The notes under the pieces were generated by a model. It did no database searches. It was not told the DNA's origin and worked only from the letters and a program-made list of their open reading frames with translations. Of a stretch of DNA of 18,086 bases, positions 1 through 7,077 are shown one piece after another. The DNA is from WTJY01 sp041568735 (GTDB taxonomy: Bacteria > Chloroflexota > Anaerolineae > Promineifilales > Promineifilaceae), in the NCBI GenBank assembly GCA_041568735.1, contig JBFFZG010000068.1:1-18086 (forward strand), given 5' to 3'. The first letter of the stretch is position 1, and each line of letters begins with the position of its first letter. Position numbers and translations under genes: made by a program.

Positions 1-30
1 CAGGTGAGGTGGACTGTCTGCCGGGAGTGT

Positions 31-75
31 AGCCCGCCTCTGTTGGTTTTTTGCTAGAAGCGGGCTGTTTTTTAA
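31..75 (+). terminator. Possible intrinsic terminator of an upstream gene
   Basis: AGCCCGC at 31-37 pairs perfectly with GCGGGCT at 60-66 and is followed at once by a run of six T (68-73). The 22-base loop is long for an intrinsic terminator, which lowers confidence. It would end a transcript entering from before the window. A second GC-rich stem (87-93 with 107-113) follows without a T tract. Confidence 0.45.
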
Positions 76-128
76 GGAAACGGGAAGCGGGCCGGCTGCC
101 TGGCCGGGCCCGCCGGATTGACTCTCTA

Positions 129-134
129 TATAAT
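129..134 (+). promoter_or_regulatory. Candidate -10 box before the first MBL gene
   Basis: A perfect TATAAT lies 28 bases before the ATG at 163, in otherwise GC-rich DNA. No -35 box is recognisable at the usual distance: TTGACT at 118-123 is far too close to be one. Transcription would start near 141, giving a short leader with AGGAG at 151-155. Confidence 0.35.
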
Positions 135-162
135 AGGAAGCGCAGCTCCCAGGAGCGAACCG

Positions 163-927
163 ATGAAACTGCAGCTCGTACGCAATGCGACGATCCGACT
201 TCACTACGCCGGCCGCCTCCTGCTGATCGATCCCTACCTGTCACCCCGCCACACCCTGCCCGCCTACGCCGGCCGCTCGCCCAACCCGCTCGTCGACCTT
301 CCCTGCCCGCCGGAAGCGGTGGCGGCCGGCGTGGAGCTGGTCCTGGTATCCCATCTGCACACCGACCATTTCGATCCCCCGGCGCAGGCGCTGCTGGATA
401 AAGATCTGCCCCTCATCTGCCGGCCGGGCCACGACGAGCGGATCCGTACTCTGGGCTTCCGGCAGGTGACAGCGCTGGAGCAGGACATGACCTGGTCCAG
501 CATCCGCCTGCGTCGCACGCCCGGCCGCCACGGCACCAGTCCGGCCGTTCTGGCGCAGATGGGTGAAGTCTGCGGTTTTTTCCTGGAAGCGCCGGGCGAG
601 CCCCGCTTTTACTGGGCCGGCGATACCGTCTGGACCGAAGAAGTGGCTGGAGTCATCAAGAGTCTGCGGCCGGAAGTCATCGTCACCCACTCCGGTGGGG
701 CGGTCTGGGGCGAGGGAGAGCTGATCATCATGGACGCGGCTCAGACGATCCAGGTCTGCCGGGCCGCGCCGGGAGCGCTGGTCATCGCCACCCACCTGGA
801 TGCGCTCGATCACTGCCTGAGCGGCCGGGACGATCTGGCGGCGGCCGCCCGCGCAGCCGGATTCGGACCGGACCGGCTGCGGATCCCGGCCGACGGAGAG
901 ACCATTGAAATCGGGAAACCGGCCTGA
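163..927 (+). CDS. UlaG-like metallo-beta-lactamase-fold hydrolase
   Basis: A 254-residue metal-dependent hydrolase of the MBL superfamily, closest in pattern to the UlaG/COG2220 type, probably cytoplasmic as no signal peptide is seen. The metal motif HLHTDH is at residues 64-69. Further candidate ligands are His123 (in RHGTS), Asp154 (WAGDT), His176 (VTHSG) and His211 (ATHLD). The compact N-terminal strands (LLLIDPYLSP) are typical of this group, whose members hydrolyse lactones, phosphodiesters or amides; the substrate cannot be read here. I chose the ATG at 163 because AGGAG (151-155) sits seven bases before it; a further upstream alternative start lacks such a site. It is 32 bases upstream of the SDR gene on the same strand, so the two are probably co-transcribed. 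Confidence 0.85.
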   Translation: MKLQLVRNATIRLHYAGRLLLIDPYLSPRHTLPAYAGRSPNPLVDLPCPPEAVAAGVELVLVSHLHTDHFDPPAQALLDKDLPLICRPGHDERIRTLGFRQVTALEQDMTWSSIRLRRTPGRHGTSPAVLAQMGEVCGFFLEAPGEPRFYWAGDTVWTEEVAGVIKSLRPEVIVTHSGGAVWGEGELIIMDAAQTIQVCRAAPGALVIATHLDALDHCLSGRDDLAAAARAAGFGPDRLRIPADGETIEIGKPA

Positions 928-959
928 CCGAACGGGCCGGACCGTGCAAGGAGAAACCG

Positions 960-1709
960 ATGAATGTACGAATCGCCCTGGTCACCGGGGCGGCGCGGGG
1001 AATCGGCCTGGCTATCGCCCGGGCGCTGCTGGAGCAGGAGATTCAGGTCGCCGCGGTCGATATCGACGCGGCCGGCCTGACGCAGACCGCCCGGTCGCTG
1101 GCGGCCGACATTGGGGGCGGCCGCTTCCACCCCTATCCGGCTGATCTGACCGATCCGGCGCAGGTGGCGGCGGTTTTCGCCGGGGTGGAGGCGGCGCTGG
1201 GAGGGATTGATATTCTGGTCAACAACGCAGGCACCTGCCTGATGAACGATTTTGTCGACATCAGCGCGGAAGAACTGCGGCGGCAGATGGCGATCAATTT
1301 TGAAAGCGCGTTTTTCTGCTGCCAGCAGGCGATTCCGGCCATGCTGCGCCGGCCGGGGGTCAAAAAAATCGTCAACATTTCTTCGAACGGGGCCTACAAT
1401 TTCGACGTCTTCGACCCGGCTCACTACCGGGCGAGCAAGGCGGCGCTCGACAACCTGACCAAGCACCTGGCCCGGCGCTATGCGAAAGAAGGCATCGCCG
1501 TCAATTCGATCGCCCCGGCGATGACCCGCACCGATCTGTTCGACGTCGTCTCCCCGGAAGTGCTGGTTGAGGCGCTGGCCGGCATGCCGCGCGGCGAGCC
1601 GATGCAGCCGGCCGAAATCGCCGCCTGGGTGGCCTTTCTCGTCTCTCCAGCCGGCGACTGCGCCAGCGGCAACGTCATTATTCTCAATCAGGGACGGGAT
1701 GTGCGCTGA
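960..1709 (+). CDS. Short-chain dehydrogenase/reductase (SDR), probably NAD-linked
   Basis: A 249-residue classical SDR oxidoreductase, normal length for the family. The Rossmann glycine motif TGAARGIG is at residues 9-16 and NNAG at 88-91. The catalytic Ser is at 141/142 (NISSNG), Tyr156 and Lys160 form YRASK, and a further active-site Asn is plausibly Asn113 (INFESA). The acidic residues after the second strand (VDID, 33-36) favour NAD(H) over NADP(H). It would interconvert an alcohol and an aldehyde or ketone. AAGGAG at 948-953 precedes the ATG by six bases. It follows the MBL gene closely and converges with the next gene, only 13 bases apart. With the nearby decarboxylase it could handle an aldehyde product; that link is inference. 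Confidence 0.9.
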   Translation: MNVRIALVTGAARGIGLAIARALLEQEIQVAAVDIDAAGLTQTARSLAADIGGGRFHPYPADLTDPAQVAAVFAGVEAALGGIDILVNNAGTCLMNDFVDISAEELRRQMAINFESAFFCCQQAIPAMLRRPGVKKIVNISSNGAYNFDVFDPAHYRASKAALDNLTKHLARRYAKEGIAVNSIAPAMTRTDLFDVVSPEVLVEALAGMPRGEPMQPAEIAAWVAFLVSPAGDCASGNVIILNQGRDVR

Positions 1710-1722
1710 AACCCGCGCCGCC

Positions 1723-2493
1723 TCAAACGTAGCCGTCTGGCGCTTTGCGCAGACTCCCCCACTGGTCGGGATCGTGGCCGTAGATGAGCCAGCCCTCCGC
1801 TTCCCGGGCGATGGCCAGCAGGCGGGCGGCGCTGGCGGCGGCCGCCGCGTTGTCCCAGGCCCCGCCGAATCCCTCTTCAAGCTCGGCCGGCCGGGAAATC
1901 GCATCCCCGGTCAGCACGACCAGCCCGGTCTGTGGCAGCCGCACGGCCAGCGACAGGTGGCCGGGGGAGTGGCCGGGAGTCGGCAGGACGGCCACGCCCG
2001 GCGCGAGGACGGTGTCGGCGTCGATCAGCCGGTAGTCCGCGCCGGCCGGCCAGGCGATGGGGGTCACCTCCCCGAAGTAGCGGGGGCGGGGCAGCGCCCG
2101 CTCCGCCCGGCCGACGACGATCGGCCGGGCGGCGAAATCCGCGAGACCCCCGACGTGGTCGACGTCGGAGTGGGTCAGGATGAGCAGGTCGACGTCGACC
2201 GGCGCCAGCCCCAAACGGGCCAGCTGGCCGGCCGGCAGGTTCTCGGCCGTCAGCCGGAGCACCCGGCCAAAGGTGTCGAGCCCGTCCGCGCGCCCGGCCG
2301 CTGCTGGATCGCCGGCGTAGTGGGCCGGGAAACCGGTGTCGACAAGCAGGCGCCGGCCGTCGGCGGTTTCGATCAGGTAGCCGGGGATGCCGATGATGCG
2401 GCCGTTCTCGTGCACCTGGAAGAGGCCGAAATCGAGCACGGTCAGGCGGGCGGCCGGGGCCGCCAGGAATGCTTCGCTGTGAAGAATGGACAT
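1723..2493 (-). CDS. Lactonase-like metallo-beta-lactamase-fold hydrolase
   Basis: A 256-residue MBL-fold hydrolase resembling the N-acyl-homoserine-lactonase (AiiA/AttM) group. The binuclear metal motif is HSDVDH at residues 108-113. His175 lies in PTPGHSPGH, the bridging Asp197 in TGDA, and the last His240 in IYGHD. The early VDTGF (51-55) is also usual for lactonases. Family members open lactone rings, so it may either quench homoserine-lactone signals or act on a pathway lactone; the surrounding metabolic cluster makes the second at least as likely. The start is supported by AGGGAGG (complement of 2501-2507), seven bases upstream. It is transcribed away from the aminotransferase across 77 bases and towards the SDR. 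Confidence 0.85.
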   Translation of the reverse strand: MSILHSEAFLAAPAARLTVLDFGLFQVHENGRIIGIPGYLIETADGRRLLVDTGFPAHYAGDPAAAGRADGLDTFGRVLRLTAENLPAGQLARLGLAPVDVDLLILTHSDVDHVGGLADFAARPIVVGRAERALPRPRYFGEVTPIAWPAGADYRLIDADTVLAPGVAVLPTPGHSPGHLSLAVRLPQTGLVVLTGDAISRPAELEEGFGGAWDNAAAAASAARLLAIAREAEGWLIYGHDPDQWGSLRKAPDGYV

Positions 2494-2570
2494 CAGATGG
2501 CCTCCCTGGGGTTGGCGGCGGGTGGAAAAAGGCCGGTTCAGGCCGGCCGCTTCATGGTAGCGAACTCGAG
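2494..2570. promoter_or_regulatory. Divergent intergenic region between MBL hydrolase and aminotransferase
   Basis: Seventy-seven bases separate two divergent start codons, so promoters for both directions should lie here or overlap the starts. A short dyad, GGCCGG-TTCAGG-CCGGCC, lies at about 2531-2548. I see no convincing -35/-10 pair. The minus-strand gene has a good ribosome site here; the plus-strand gene does not. Confidence 0.3.
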
Positions 2571-3695
2571 ATGAAAGTCAAAATTCACGCCCTCTTCGAA
2601 TATTTGTTGGAAACGGCCCGTGAGGCACCGGAGGCGGTGCTCGGATTTTCCCTGGCCGAGCCCCCCCGCCTGGGGGAATTTCTGGCCGAGCTCGACCCCA
2701 ACCTCTCGCTCGACTGGTCGAACCAGTCCTTTCAGGGGATGCCCGCGCTGCGCGAGCGGATTCTCGACGCGGCCGGTTTGCGTGGGGTCTGTGGGGTTGA
2801 GGACGTACTGGTGACGGCCGGGGCGGCCGAGGCCAACTTCCTGGCGATCACCCAGCTCGTCCATCCGGGTGACGAACTCATCCTGGAAACGCCGGGATGG
2901 CCCCAGCCGGCCGTGCTGGGGGAAGCGCTCGGGGCGCGGCTGCGGTTGATTGAGCGGCGGGAGGCGGCCGGCTGGCGGCTCGACCTCGACGAACTGGCCG
3001 CCCTGATCAACCCGCAGACCCGCCTGATTTTCCTGAGCAATCCCAACAACCCGACCGGCCAGGTTCTGCGCGAAGCCGAGCTGGCCGAGATCGCCCGGCT
3101 GGCCGGCCGGGTGGGGGCCTACCTGCTCGTCGACGAGGCCTACGCCGGCCTGGAATGGTCGGGCGGTCGGGTGCCGGCGGCGGCCGGCTTCTACGAGCGG
3201 GCGATCACGACCGGCAGCGTCTCCAAAGGGCTCGGCCTGCAGGGGCTGCGCACCGGCTGGCTCATCTGCCGGGAGCCCCGGGTGATTTTCGACGCGGTCG
3301 TCCTGCGAGAGAACACCAGCGAGATCATGAACATCCTCGGCGAGGCGATCGCCGAGATCGCCCTGCGGCCGCATAGACTGGGGCCGGCGCTCGAGCGGGC
3401 GCGGGCCGATGGCCGGGAGAAGCTGGCCCGGCTCAACGCCTTCATCGACGGCCGGCCGGAGCTCTCCTGGATTCCGCCGCCGGCCGGGCTGATCGGCCTC
3501 TGCCGGCTGCACCTGCCGATCGACGGGGAAACGCTGGCCCGCCGCCTGCTGCTGCCCCCCTACCGCACCTTTTTGATCCCCGGCAGCGCCTATGGCTGCC
3601 CGCAGCACATCCGATTGGGAGTGGGCGGTGGGGCGGCGGTCGAGCTGGAGAAAGGCATCGAGCGGCTGGCCCGCTTTCTCGATGCGCTGGCCTGA
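2571..3695 (+). CDS. Class I/II PLP-dependent aminotransferase
   Basis: A 374-residue fold-type I aminotransferase. Visible landmarks are SNPNNPTG (156-163, cofactor and substrate Asn), DEAY at 188-191 (Asp188 holds the pyridine nitrogen, Tyr191 the 3'-OH), Lys219 in SVSKGLGLQGLRTGW (Schiff base), and Arg348 near the C-terminus for the substrate carboxylate. It would convert an amino acid to a 2-oxo acid or the reverse. The next two genes encode a 2-oxoacid decarboxylase, so its product is a natural decarboxylase substrate (inference). The reading frame stays open back to 2469, overlapping the divergent gene. The ATG at 2571 is chosen because family similarity begins there, although it lacks a clear Shine-Dalgarno site. 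Confidence 0.85.
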   Translation: MKVKIHALFEYLLETAREAPEAVLGFSLAEPPRLGEFLAELDPNLSLDWSNQSFQGMPALRERILDAAGLRGVCGVEDVLVTAGAAEANFLAITQLVHPGDELILETPGWPQPAVLGEALGARLRLIERREAAGWRLDLDELAALINPQTRLIFLSNPNNPTGQVLREAELAEIARLAGRVGAYLLVDEAYAGLEWSGGRVPAAAGFYERAITTGSVSKGLGLQGLRTGWLICREPRVIFDAVVLRENTSEIMNILGEAIAEIALRPHRLGPALERARADGREKLARLNAFIDGRPELSWIPPPAGLIGLCRLHLPIDGETLARRLLLPPYRTFLIPGSAYGCPQHIRLGVGGGAAVELEKGIERLARFLDALA

Positions 3696-3703
3696 GCGGC
3701 CAG

Positions 3704-3732
3704 TTTCAAAACAGTCGATTTTGTGTCATAAT
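3704..3732 (+). promoter_or_regulatory. Candidate sigma-70 type promoter before the decarboxylase genes
   Basis: TTTCAA (3704-3709) and CATAAT (3727-3732) are separated by exactly 17 bases in the 77-base gap after the aminotransferase. The stretch is AT-rich compared with its surroundings. It would give the decarboxylase pair its own promoter in addition to read-through from the aminotransferase. Confidence 0.4.
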
Positions 3733-3772
3733 TTCGGAGGCGCCCCACCGGCACACCTGATGGAGGAGGACC

Positions 3773-4282
3773 ATGACCGTTTCCCTAGATCATTCCAAGG
3801 CGATTTACCAGGGGATCAAGGAGGCCGGGATCCGTTCGATTTCCGCCCTGCCGGAAACCTGGCTGGTCTATCTGCTGCAGATGGCGGATGACGATCCGGC
3901 CATGCAGCTCATCGAGGTGGCCAAGGAAGAAGAGGCGATCGGGGTGGCGGCCGGGGCCTACTTCGCCGGGGAAAAGCATCTGCTTCTGATGCAGAACCAC
4001 GGCTTCCTGGCGGCCATCAACGGCATCGTCTCCCTGGCCCAGCTCTACAAAATCCCCCTGTGCATGCTTGTCGCTCACCGCGGCCACTGGGGCGAGCCCT
4101 ACCCGTGGCACACCCGCGGCGGGATTGTGACCGAGGAGGTGCTGCGGGCGCTGGGCATTCCCTTCGAATACGCCCGGGATCCGGCCAGAGTCGGCCGGCA
4201 GATCCGGGAGGCCTATACCTTTTCCCAGAGCTCGCTTGGCCCGGTCGCCCTGCTGCTGACCCGGGATCTGATGGAGGATTAG
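3773..4282 (+). CDS. ThDP 2-oxoacid decarboxylase, alpha (PYR-type) subunit
   Basis: A 169-residue protein matching the N-terminal half of ThDP enzymes such as sulfopyruvate decarboxylase alpha (ComD) and phosphonopyruvate decarboxylase. The acidic motif KEEEAIGVAAGAY (51-63) contains the Glu that activates the thiazolium ring. LLMQNHGFLAAING (71-84) and LVAHRGHWGEP (99-109) follow, as in ComD-type proteins. With the next gene it should form an alpha/beta enzyme decarboxylating a short anionic 2-oxo acid to an aldehyde; which acid is unknown. The ATG is preceded by a strong GGAGGAGGA (3762-3770). Only two bases separate its stop from the start of the beta subunit, which indicates coupled translation. 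In many bacteria these halves are one fused protein; here they are split. Confidence 0.82.
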   Translation: MTVSLDHSKAIYQGIKEAGIRSISALPETWLVYLLQMADDDPAMQLIEVAKEEEAIGVAAGAYFAGEKHLLLMQNHGFLAAINGIVSLAQLYKIPLCMLVAHRGHWGEPYPWHTRGGIVTEEVLRALGIPFEYARDPARVGRQIREAYTFSQSSLGPVALLLTRDLMED

Positions 4283-4284
4283 CC

Positions 4285-4869
4285 ATGCTGCGTGCCAAAT
4301 GCCTGGAAGCGATTTACCCGGCGCTCGAGGAGTCGCTGGTGGTGACGATCATGGGCGCCTGCGCCCAGGAGCTCTACGATCTCGGCCATCGAGACAACTT
4401 TTTCTACCTGCAGCACGCCATGGGGCTGGCTTCGTCAATCGGGCTGGGGTTGGCCCTGCACGCGCCAGAGCAGAAAGTGATCGTGCTGGACGGGGATGGG
4501 TCGGTCCTGATGAACATGGGCTCCCTGGCCACCCTGGCCCGCTACCGGCCGAAAAACCTGATCCATATCATTTTCGACAACGGGAGCCTGCTGTCGACCG
4601 GTGGTTTTCCCACCCACACGACCGACGGGGTGACCGACCTGGCGGTCGTGGCCCGGGGGGCCGGCGTCCCCCACGTCGCCCGCGTGGGTACTCCCTATGA
4701 TTTCATGGAGGCGGTCGGCGAGGCGCTCGATCGGGATGATCTGAGCGTGATCGTCGCCAAAGTCGACGCGTTCGGTCCCGACCATTTCGGCATGGATTTT
4801 CAGCTGCCGGAAAACGCTTTCATGTTCAAACGGGCGATCGGCCGCCTGCGCCAGAACGAAGCGCCGTAG
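4285..4869 (+). CDS. ThDP 2-oxoacid decarboxylase, beta (PP-type) subunit
   Basis: A 194-residue partner of the preceding gene, matching the C-terminal pyrophosphate-binding half of ThDP enzymes (sulfopyruvate decarboxylase beta/ComE type). The cofactor motif starts with LDGDGS (68-73) and ends with FDNGS (97-101), the normal GDG-x(about 26)-N spacing that places Mg2+ and diphosphate. The STGGFPT that follows resembles the STGGQPT of phosphonopyruvate and sulfopyruvate decarboxylases. The frame is open further upstream, but GGAGG at 4273-4277 fixes the ATG at 4285, two bases after the alpha stop. Function depends on assembly with the alpha subunit. Substrate choice between sulfopyruvate, phosphonopyruvate and other 2-oxo acids cannot be settled from these motifs. 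Confidence 0.82.
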   Translation: MLRAKCLEAIYPALEESLVVTIMGACAQELYDLGHRDNFFYLQHAMGLASSIGLGLALHAPEQKVIVLDGDGSVLMNMGSLATLARYRPKNLIHIIFDNGSLLSTGGFPTHTTDGVTDLAVVARGAGVPHVARVGTPYDFMEAVGEALDRDDLSVIVAKVDAFGPDHFGMDFQLPENAFMFKRAIGRLRQNEAP

Positions 4870-4890
4870 CCCGGCACCGGGCCGCGCGGC

Positions 4891-4921
4891 TACAATCCCG
4901 GTTTCGGCCGCGCGAAACCGG
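4891..4921 (+). promoter_or_regulatory. Hairpin with adjacent TACAAT before the cyclase gene
   Basis: A perfect 9-bp stem (CCGGTTTCG at 4898-4906 with CGAAACCGG at 4913-4921) has a 6-base loop and no T tract, so it is not a classical terminator. TACAAT at 4891-4896 could be a -10 box, but no -35 partner is seen. It could be an operator, an RNA-processing hairpin inside the operon, or a start-site element for the cyclase gene. Confidence 0.35.
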
Positions 4922-4956
4922 CCCTCATCCACCCGCACCAATCCAGGAGGTAACGC

Positions 4957-5745
4957 ATGACCCCGAAAGTGACCGTTTTATCTCTTCTCGTCGAGGAGCT
5001 GCGCGCCGGCCGGATCAAGGTCGTCGACCTGACGCAGCCGCTTGGGCCGGACACGCCGGTCATCGAGCTGCCGCCGATGTTCGCCTCCTCGCCGGGGCTG
5101 ACGATCGAGCAGATCTCGAAATACGACGACGACGGCCCGGCATGGTACTGGAACACGCTTCACCTTGGAGAGCACACCGGCACCCATTTCGATGCCCCGA
5201 TCCACTGGATCACCGGCAAGGACCGGCCGCGCAGTACGACCGACACGCTGCCGCCGGGGCAGTTTGTCGGCCCGGCCTGCGTCATCGATGTGAGCAAGGA
5301 AGCGGCCGAGTTCAACGATTTTCTGCTGACCCGAGAGCATGTCCTGGCCTGGGAGGGAGAGCACGGCAAGATCCAGCCCGGCTCCTGGGTGCTGATGCGC
5401 TCCGACTGGTCCAAGCGCAAAGGGAAAGAGGCTTTTCTCAATGCCGGGGAAGACGGCCCCCATTCCCCCGGCCCCCATCCGGACTGCGTCCGCTTCCTGG
5501 CGCACGAGCGGGATGTCCTCGGCTTTGGCACCGAGACGGTTGGCACCGACGCCGGCCAGGCAGGCGGCTTCGATCCACCGTTCCCCTGCCACAACATCAT
5601 GCACGGGGCCGGCAAACTCGGCCTGGCCAGCCTGAACAACCTCGATCAGCTGCCCCCGGTCGGCGCGGTGATCATCGCCGCCCCGCTCAAAATCGTCAAC
5701 GGCTCGGGGAGCCCGCTGCGGGTCCTGGCGCTGGTCCCTGCCTGA
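4957..5745 (+). CDS. Cyclase-family metal-dependent hydrolase (kynurenine formamidase/isatin hydrolase fold)
   Basis: A 262-residue member of the cyclase (PF04199) superfamily. The signature HTGTHFDAPIH (73-83) supplies His73, His77, Asp79 and His83 for one or two metal ions. A later His pair lies in CHNIMHG (211-217). Relatives hydrolyse cyclic amides or formamides (isatin, N-formylkynurenine). In KynB-type enzymes a Glu precedes the NLxNLD segment; here the aligned position appears to be Ala224 (LASLNNLD), which may mark a separate subfamily. AGGAGG at 4945-4950 is six bases before the ATG. It lies 87 bases after the decarboxylase beta gene and is probably in the same transcription unit. 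A ring-opening or amide-cleaving role in the cluster's pathway is inference. Confidence 0.85.
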   Translation: MTPKVTVLSLLVEELRAGRIKVVDLTQPLGPDTPVIELPPMFASSPGLTIEQISKYDDDGPAWYWNTLHLGEHTGTHFDAPIHWITGKDRPRSTTDTLPPGQFVGPACVIDVSKEAAEFNDFLLTREHVLAWEGEHGKIQPGSWVLMRSDWSKRKGKEAFLNAGEDGPHSPGPHPDCVRFLAHERDVLGFGTETVGTDAGQAGGFDPPFPCHNIMHGAGKLGLASLNNLDQLPPVGAVIIAAPLKIVNGSGSPLRVLALVPA

Positions 5746-5796
5746 GGGCGGCGCGGCGCACCAGACAATTTTCGTAAAAACCCGGGAGTTTCACGC

Positions 5797-5830
5797 GGCC
5801 CAACCCTGATCGGGCAGGGCCGTTCATTTT
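5797..5830 (+). terminator. Probable intrinsic terminator after the cyclase gene
   Basis: GGCCC (5797-5801) pairs with GGGCC (5817-5821), with an inner CCC/GGG pair around a TGATC loop, followed by GTTCATTTT. It lies in the 132-base gap between two convergent genes, where a terminator is expected. A second stem, GCCTGG/CCAGGC (5853-5871), sits near the end of the opposing gene without an obvious T tract. Confidence 0.5.
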
Positions 5831-5877
5831 GGCGCGCTCCGGTTGGCCTCCGGCCTGGCTGCGATCCAGGCTGGCGG

Positions 5878-7005
5878 TTACACCAGCAGCGCCCGATGCT
5901 CGGTCAGGCAGTCGATCAGGCGATCGACATCGGCCTGGTTGTTGTAGAAGTGGGGGGAGATGCGCAGGTTGTCGTCCCGGCTGGAGACGATCACCCCGTC
6001 TTTTTCCAGCCATTTGACCAGCAGGTCGACTTTATGGGAGCGCAGGGCGACCATGGCCCCGTGTCGGTCCGGGTCGGCGGGGGTCACGAGGTTAAAGCCG
6101 CGCCGCATGGCGCCGGCTTTGATGGCCCCGGTCAGTTCGCGAATGTGGGATTCGATCCGTTCGAGGCCGACTTCCTGCACCAGCCGAATGCCGGCCTGGG
6201 CGGCGTAGGTGTTGGGGACCGGCGGCGTGCCCGCTTCGAAGCGGCGGGCGGAGGGGGAAGGGGTGTGGTGGTAGATGTCCATGGCGAAGATGTTGGCCTG
6301 GGCGAACCAGCCGGTGCTGGTCGGTGAGAGGGCGGCCGTCCGATCCGGCCGGCTGTAGAGAAAGGCCAGTCCAGCCGAGGCGCAGAGGTATTTGAGGACG
6401 CCGCCGACGAGAAAATCGACCCGCAGCGCCCGGACGTCGATGGGCATGGTGCCGACCGTCTGGAAGCTGTCGAGCAGGACGAGCGCCCCTTTGCGGTGGG
6501 CGATCTCGACGACGGCCGGCACGTCGATCCGGGCGCCGTTCCGGTAGCAGACGTGGGTCAGATTGACGAGGAGAGTCCGTTCATCGATGGCATTTTCGAA
6601 ATAGTCGAGGGGAATCGAACTGCCGGCCGCCGGCACGTGGACGATGCGGGCGCCGCGGGTGGTCTGAGCGTGCCAGATCTGGGCGGTGGTCGGAAAGGCG
6701 AAATCGTCGACGACGATTTTGTCCCGCTCGCCGCCAAAGTCGAGGGCGCTGGCCAGGCTGCTGACGGCCGCCGAAACCGAGGTGGTCACGGCCACGTCAT
6801 CGACGCCGGCGTTGAGCAGGCCGGCGATCTGCTGGCGCACCACCTCCCCCCGCTCGACCCACAGCTCCCACGGGGAGCCCTTCTCCTGCCAGTCGTCGAG
6901 ATAGGTCCGGTAAGCCTGGATGACATCCAGCGACAGCGCTCCCTGGGAGCAGCTGTTCAGGTAGACTTTGTCTTGAAAGATGGGGAAGCGGTCGCGTTTG
7001 AACAT
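5878..7005 (-). CDS. Class V PLP enzyme, kynureninase/isopenicillin N epimerase-like
   Basis: A 375-residue fold-type I PLP enzyme of the class V aminotransferase family (cysteine desulfurase, kynureninase and isopenicillin N epimerase relatives). YLNSCSQGALS (15-25) is the usual N-terminal substrate loop. Asp179 in LLDSFQTVG should bind the pyridine nitrogen. Lys205 in GGVLKYLCAS is the likely Schiff-base lysine, and the following AGLAFLY is typical. No catalytic Cys loop marks it as a desulfurase, so kynureninase-like cleavage or a racemase/lyase role is possible. The ATG at 7005 matches the family N-terminus; the longer 15-residue extension translates the repeat tract and is unlikely. No Shine-Dalgarno site is seen. 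It converges with the cyclase gene and may belong to the same pathway. Confidence 0.82.
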   Translation of the reverse strand: MFKRDRFPIFQDKVYLNSCSQGALSLDVIQAYRTYLDDWQEKGSPWELWVERGEVVRQQIAGLLNAGVDDVAVTTSVSAAVSSLASALDFGGERDKIVVDDFAFPTTAQIWHAQTTRGARIVHVPAAGSSIPLDYFENAIDERTLLVNLTHVCYRNGARIDVPAVVEIAHRKGALVLLDSFQTVGTMPIDVRALRVDFLVGGVLKYLCASAGLAFLYSRPDRTAALSPTSTGWFAQANIFAMDIYHHTPSPSARRFEAGTPPVPNTYAAQAGIRLVQEVGLERIESHIRELTGAIKAGAMRRGFNLVTPADPDRHGAMVALRSHKVDLLVKWLEKDGVIVSSRDDNLRISPHFYNNQADVDRLIDCLTEHRALLV

Positions 7006-7012
7006 GGCGTTT

Positions 7013-7040
7013 GGGGAACGGGGAATAGGGAACAGGGAAC
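7013..7040. repeat. Heptamer tandem repeat, four RGGGAAY units
   Basis: Four consecutive 7-base units (GGGGAAC, GGGGAAT, AGGGAAC, AGGGAAC) fill the space just before the class V gene's start codon. They would form almost all of that gene's 5' untranslated region. The type recalls the short tandemly repeated heptamers known from filamentous cyanobacteria. Confidence 0.8.
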
Positions 7041-7048
7041 GGTGGGGC

Positions 7049-7077
7049 AATATACAGGAAATAGTTAAAAGTTGAAA
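7049..7077 (-). promoter_or_regulatory. Candidate promoter of the class V PLP gene
   Basis: On the minus strand TTTCAA (7077-7072) and TATATT (7054-7049) are 17 bases apart, so transcription would start near 7042 with a leader of about 37 bases. The -35 box lies inside the first copy of the 75-bp repeat. The same TTTCAA-17-base geometry is seen before the decarboxylase genes (3704-3732). Confidence 0.4.
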
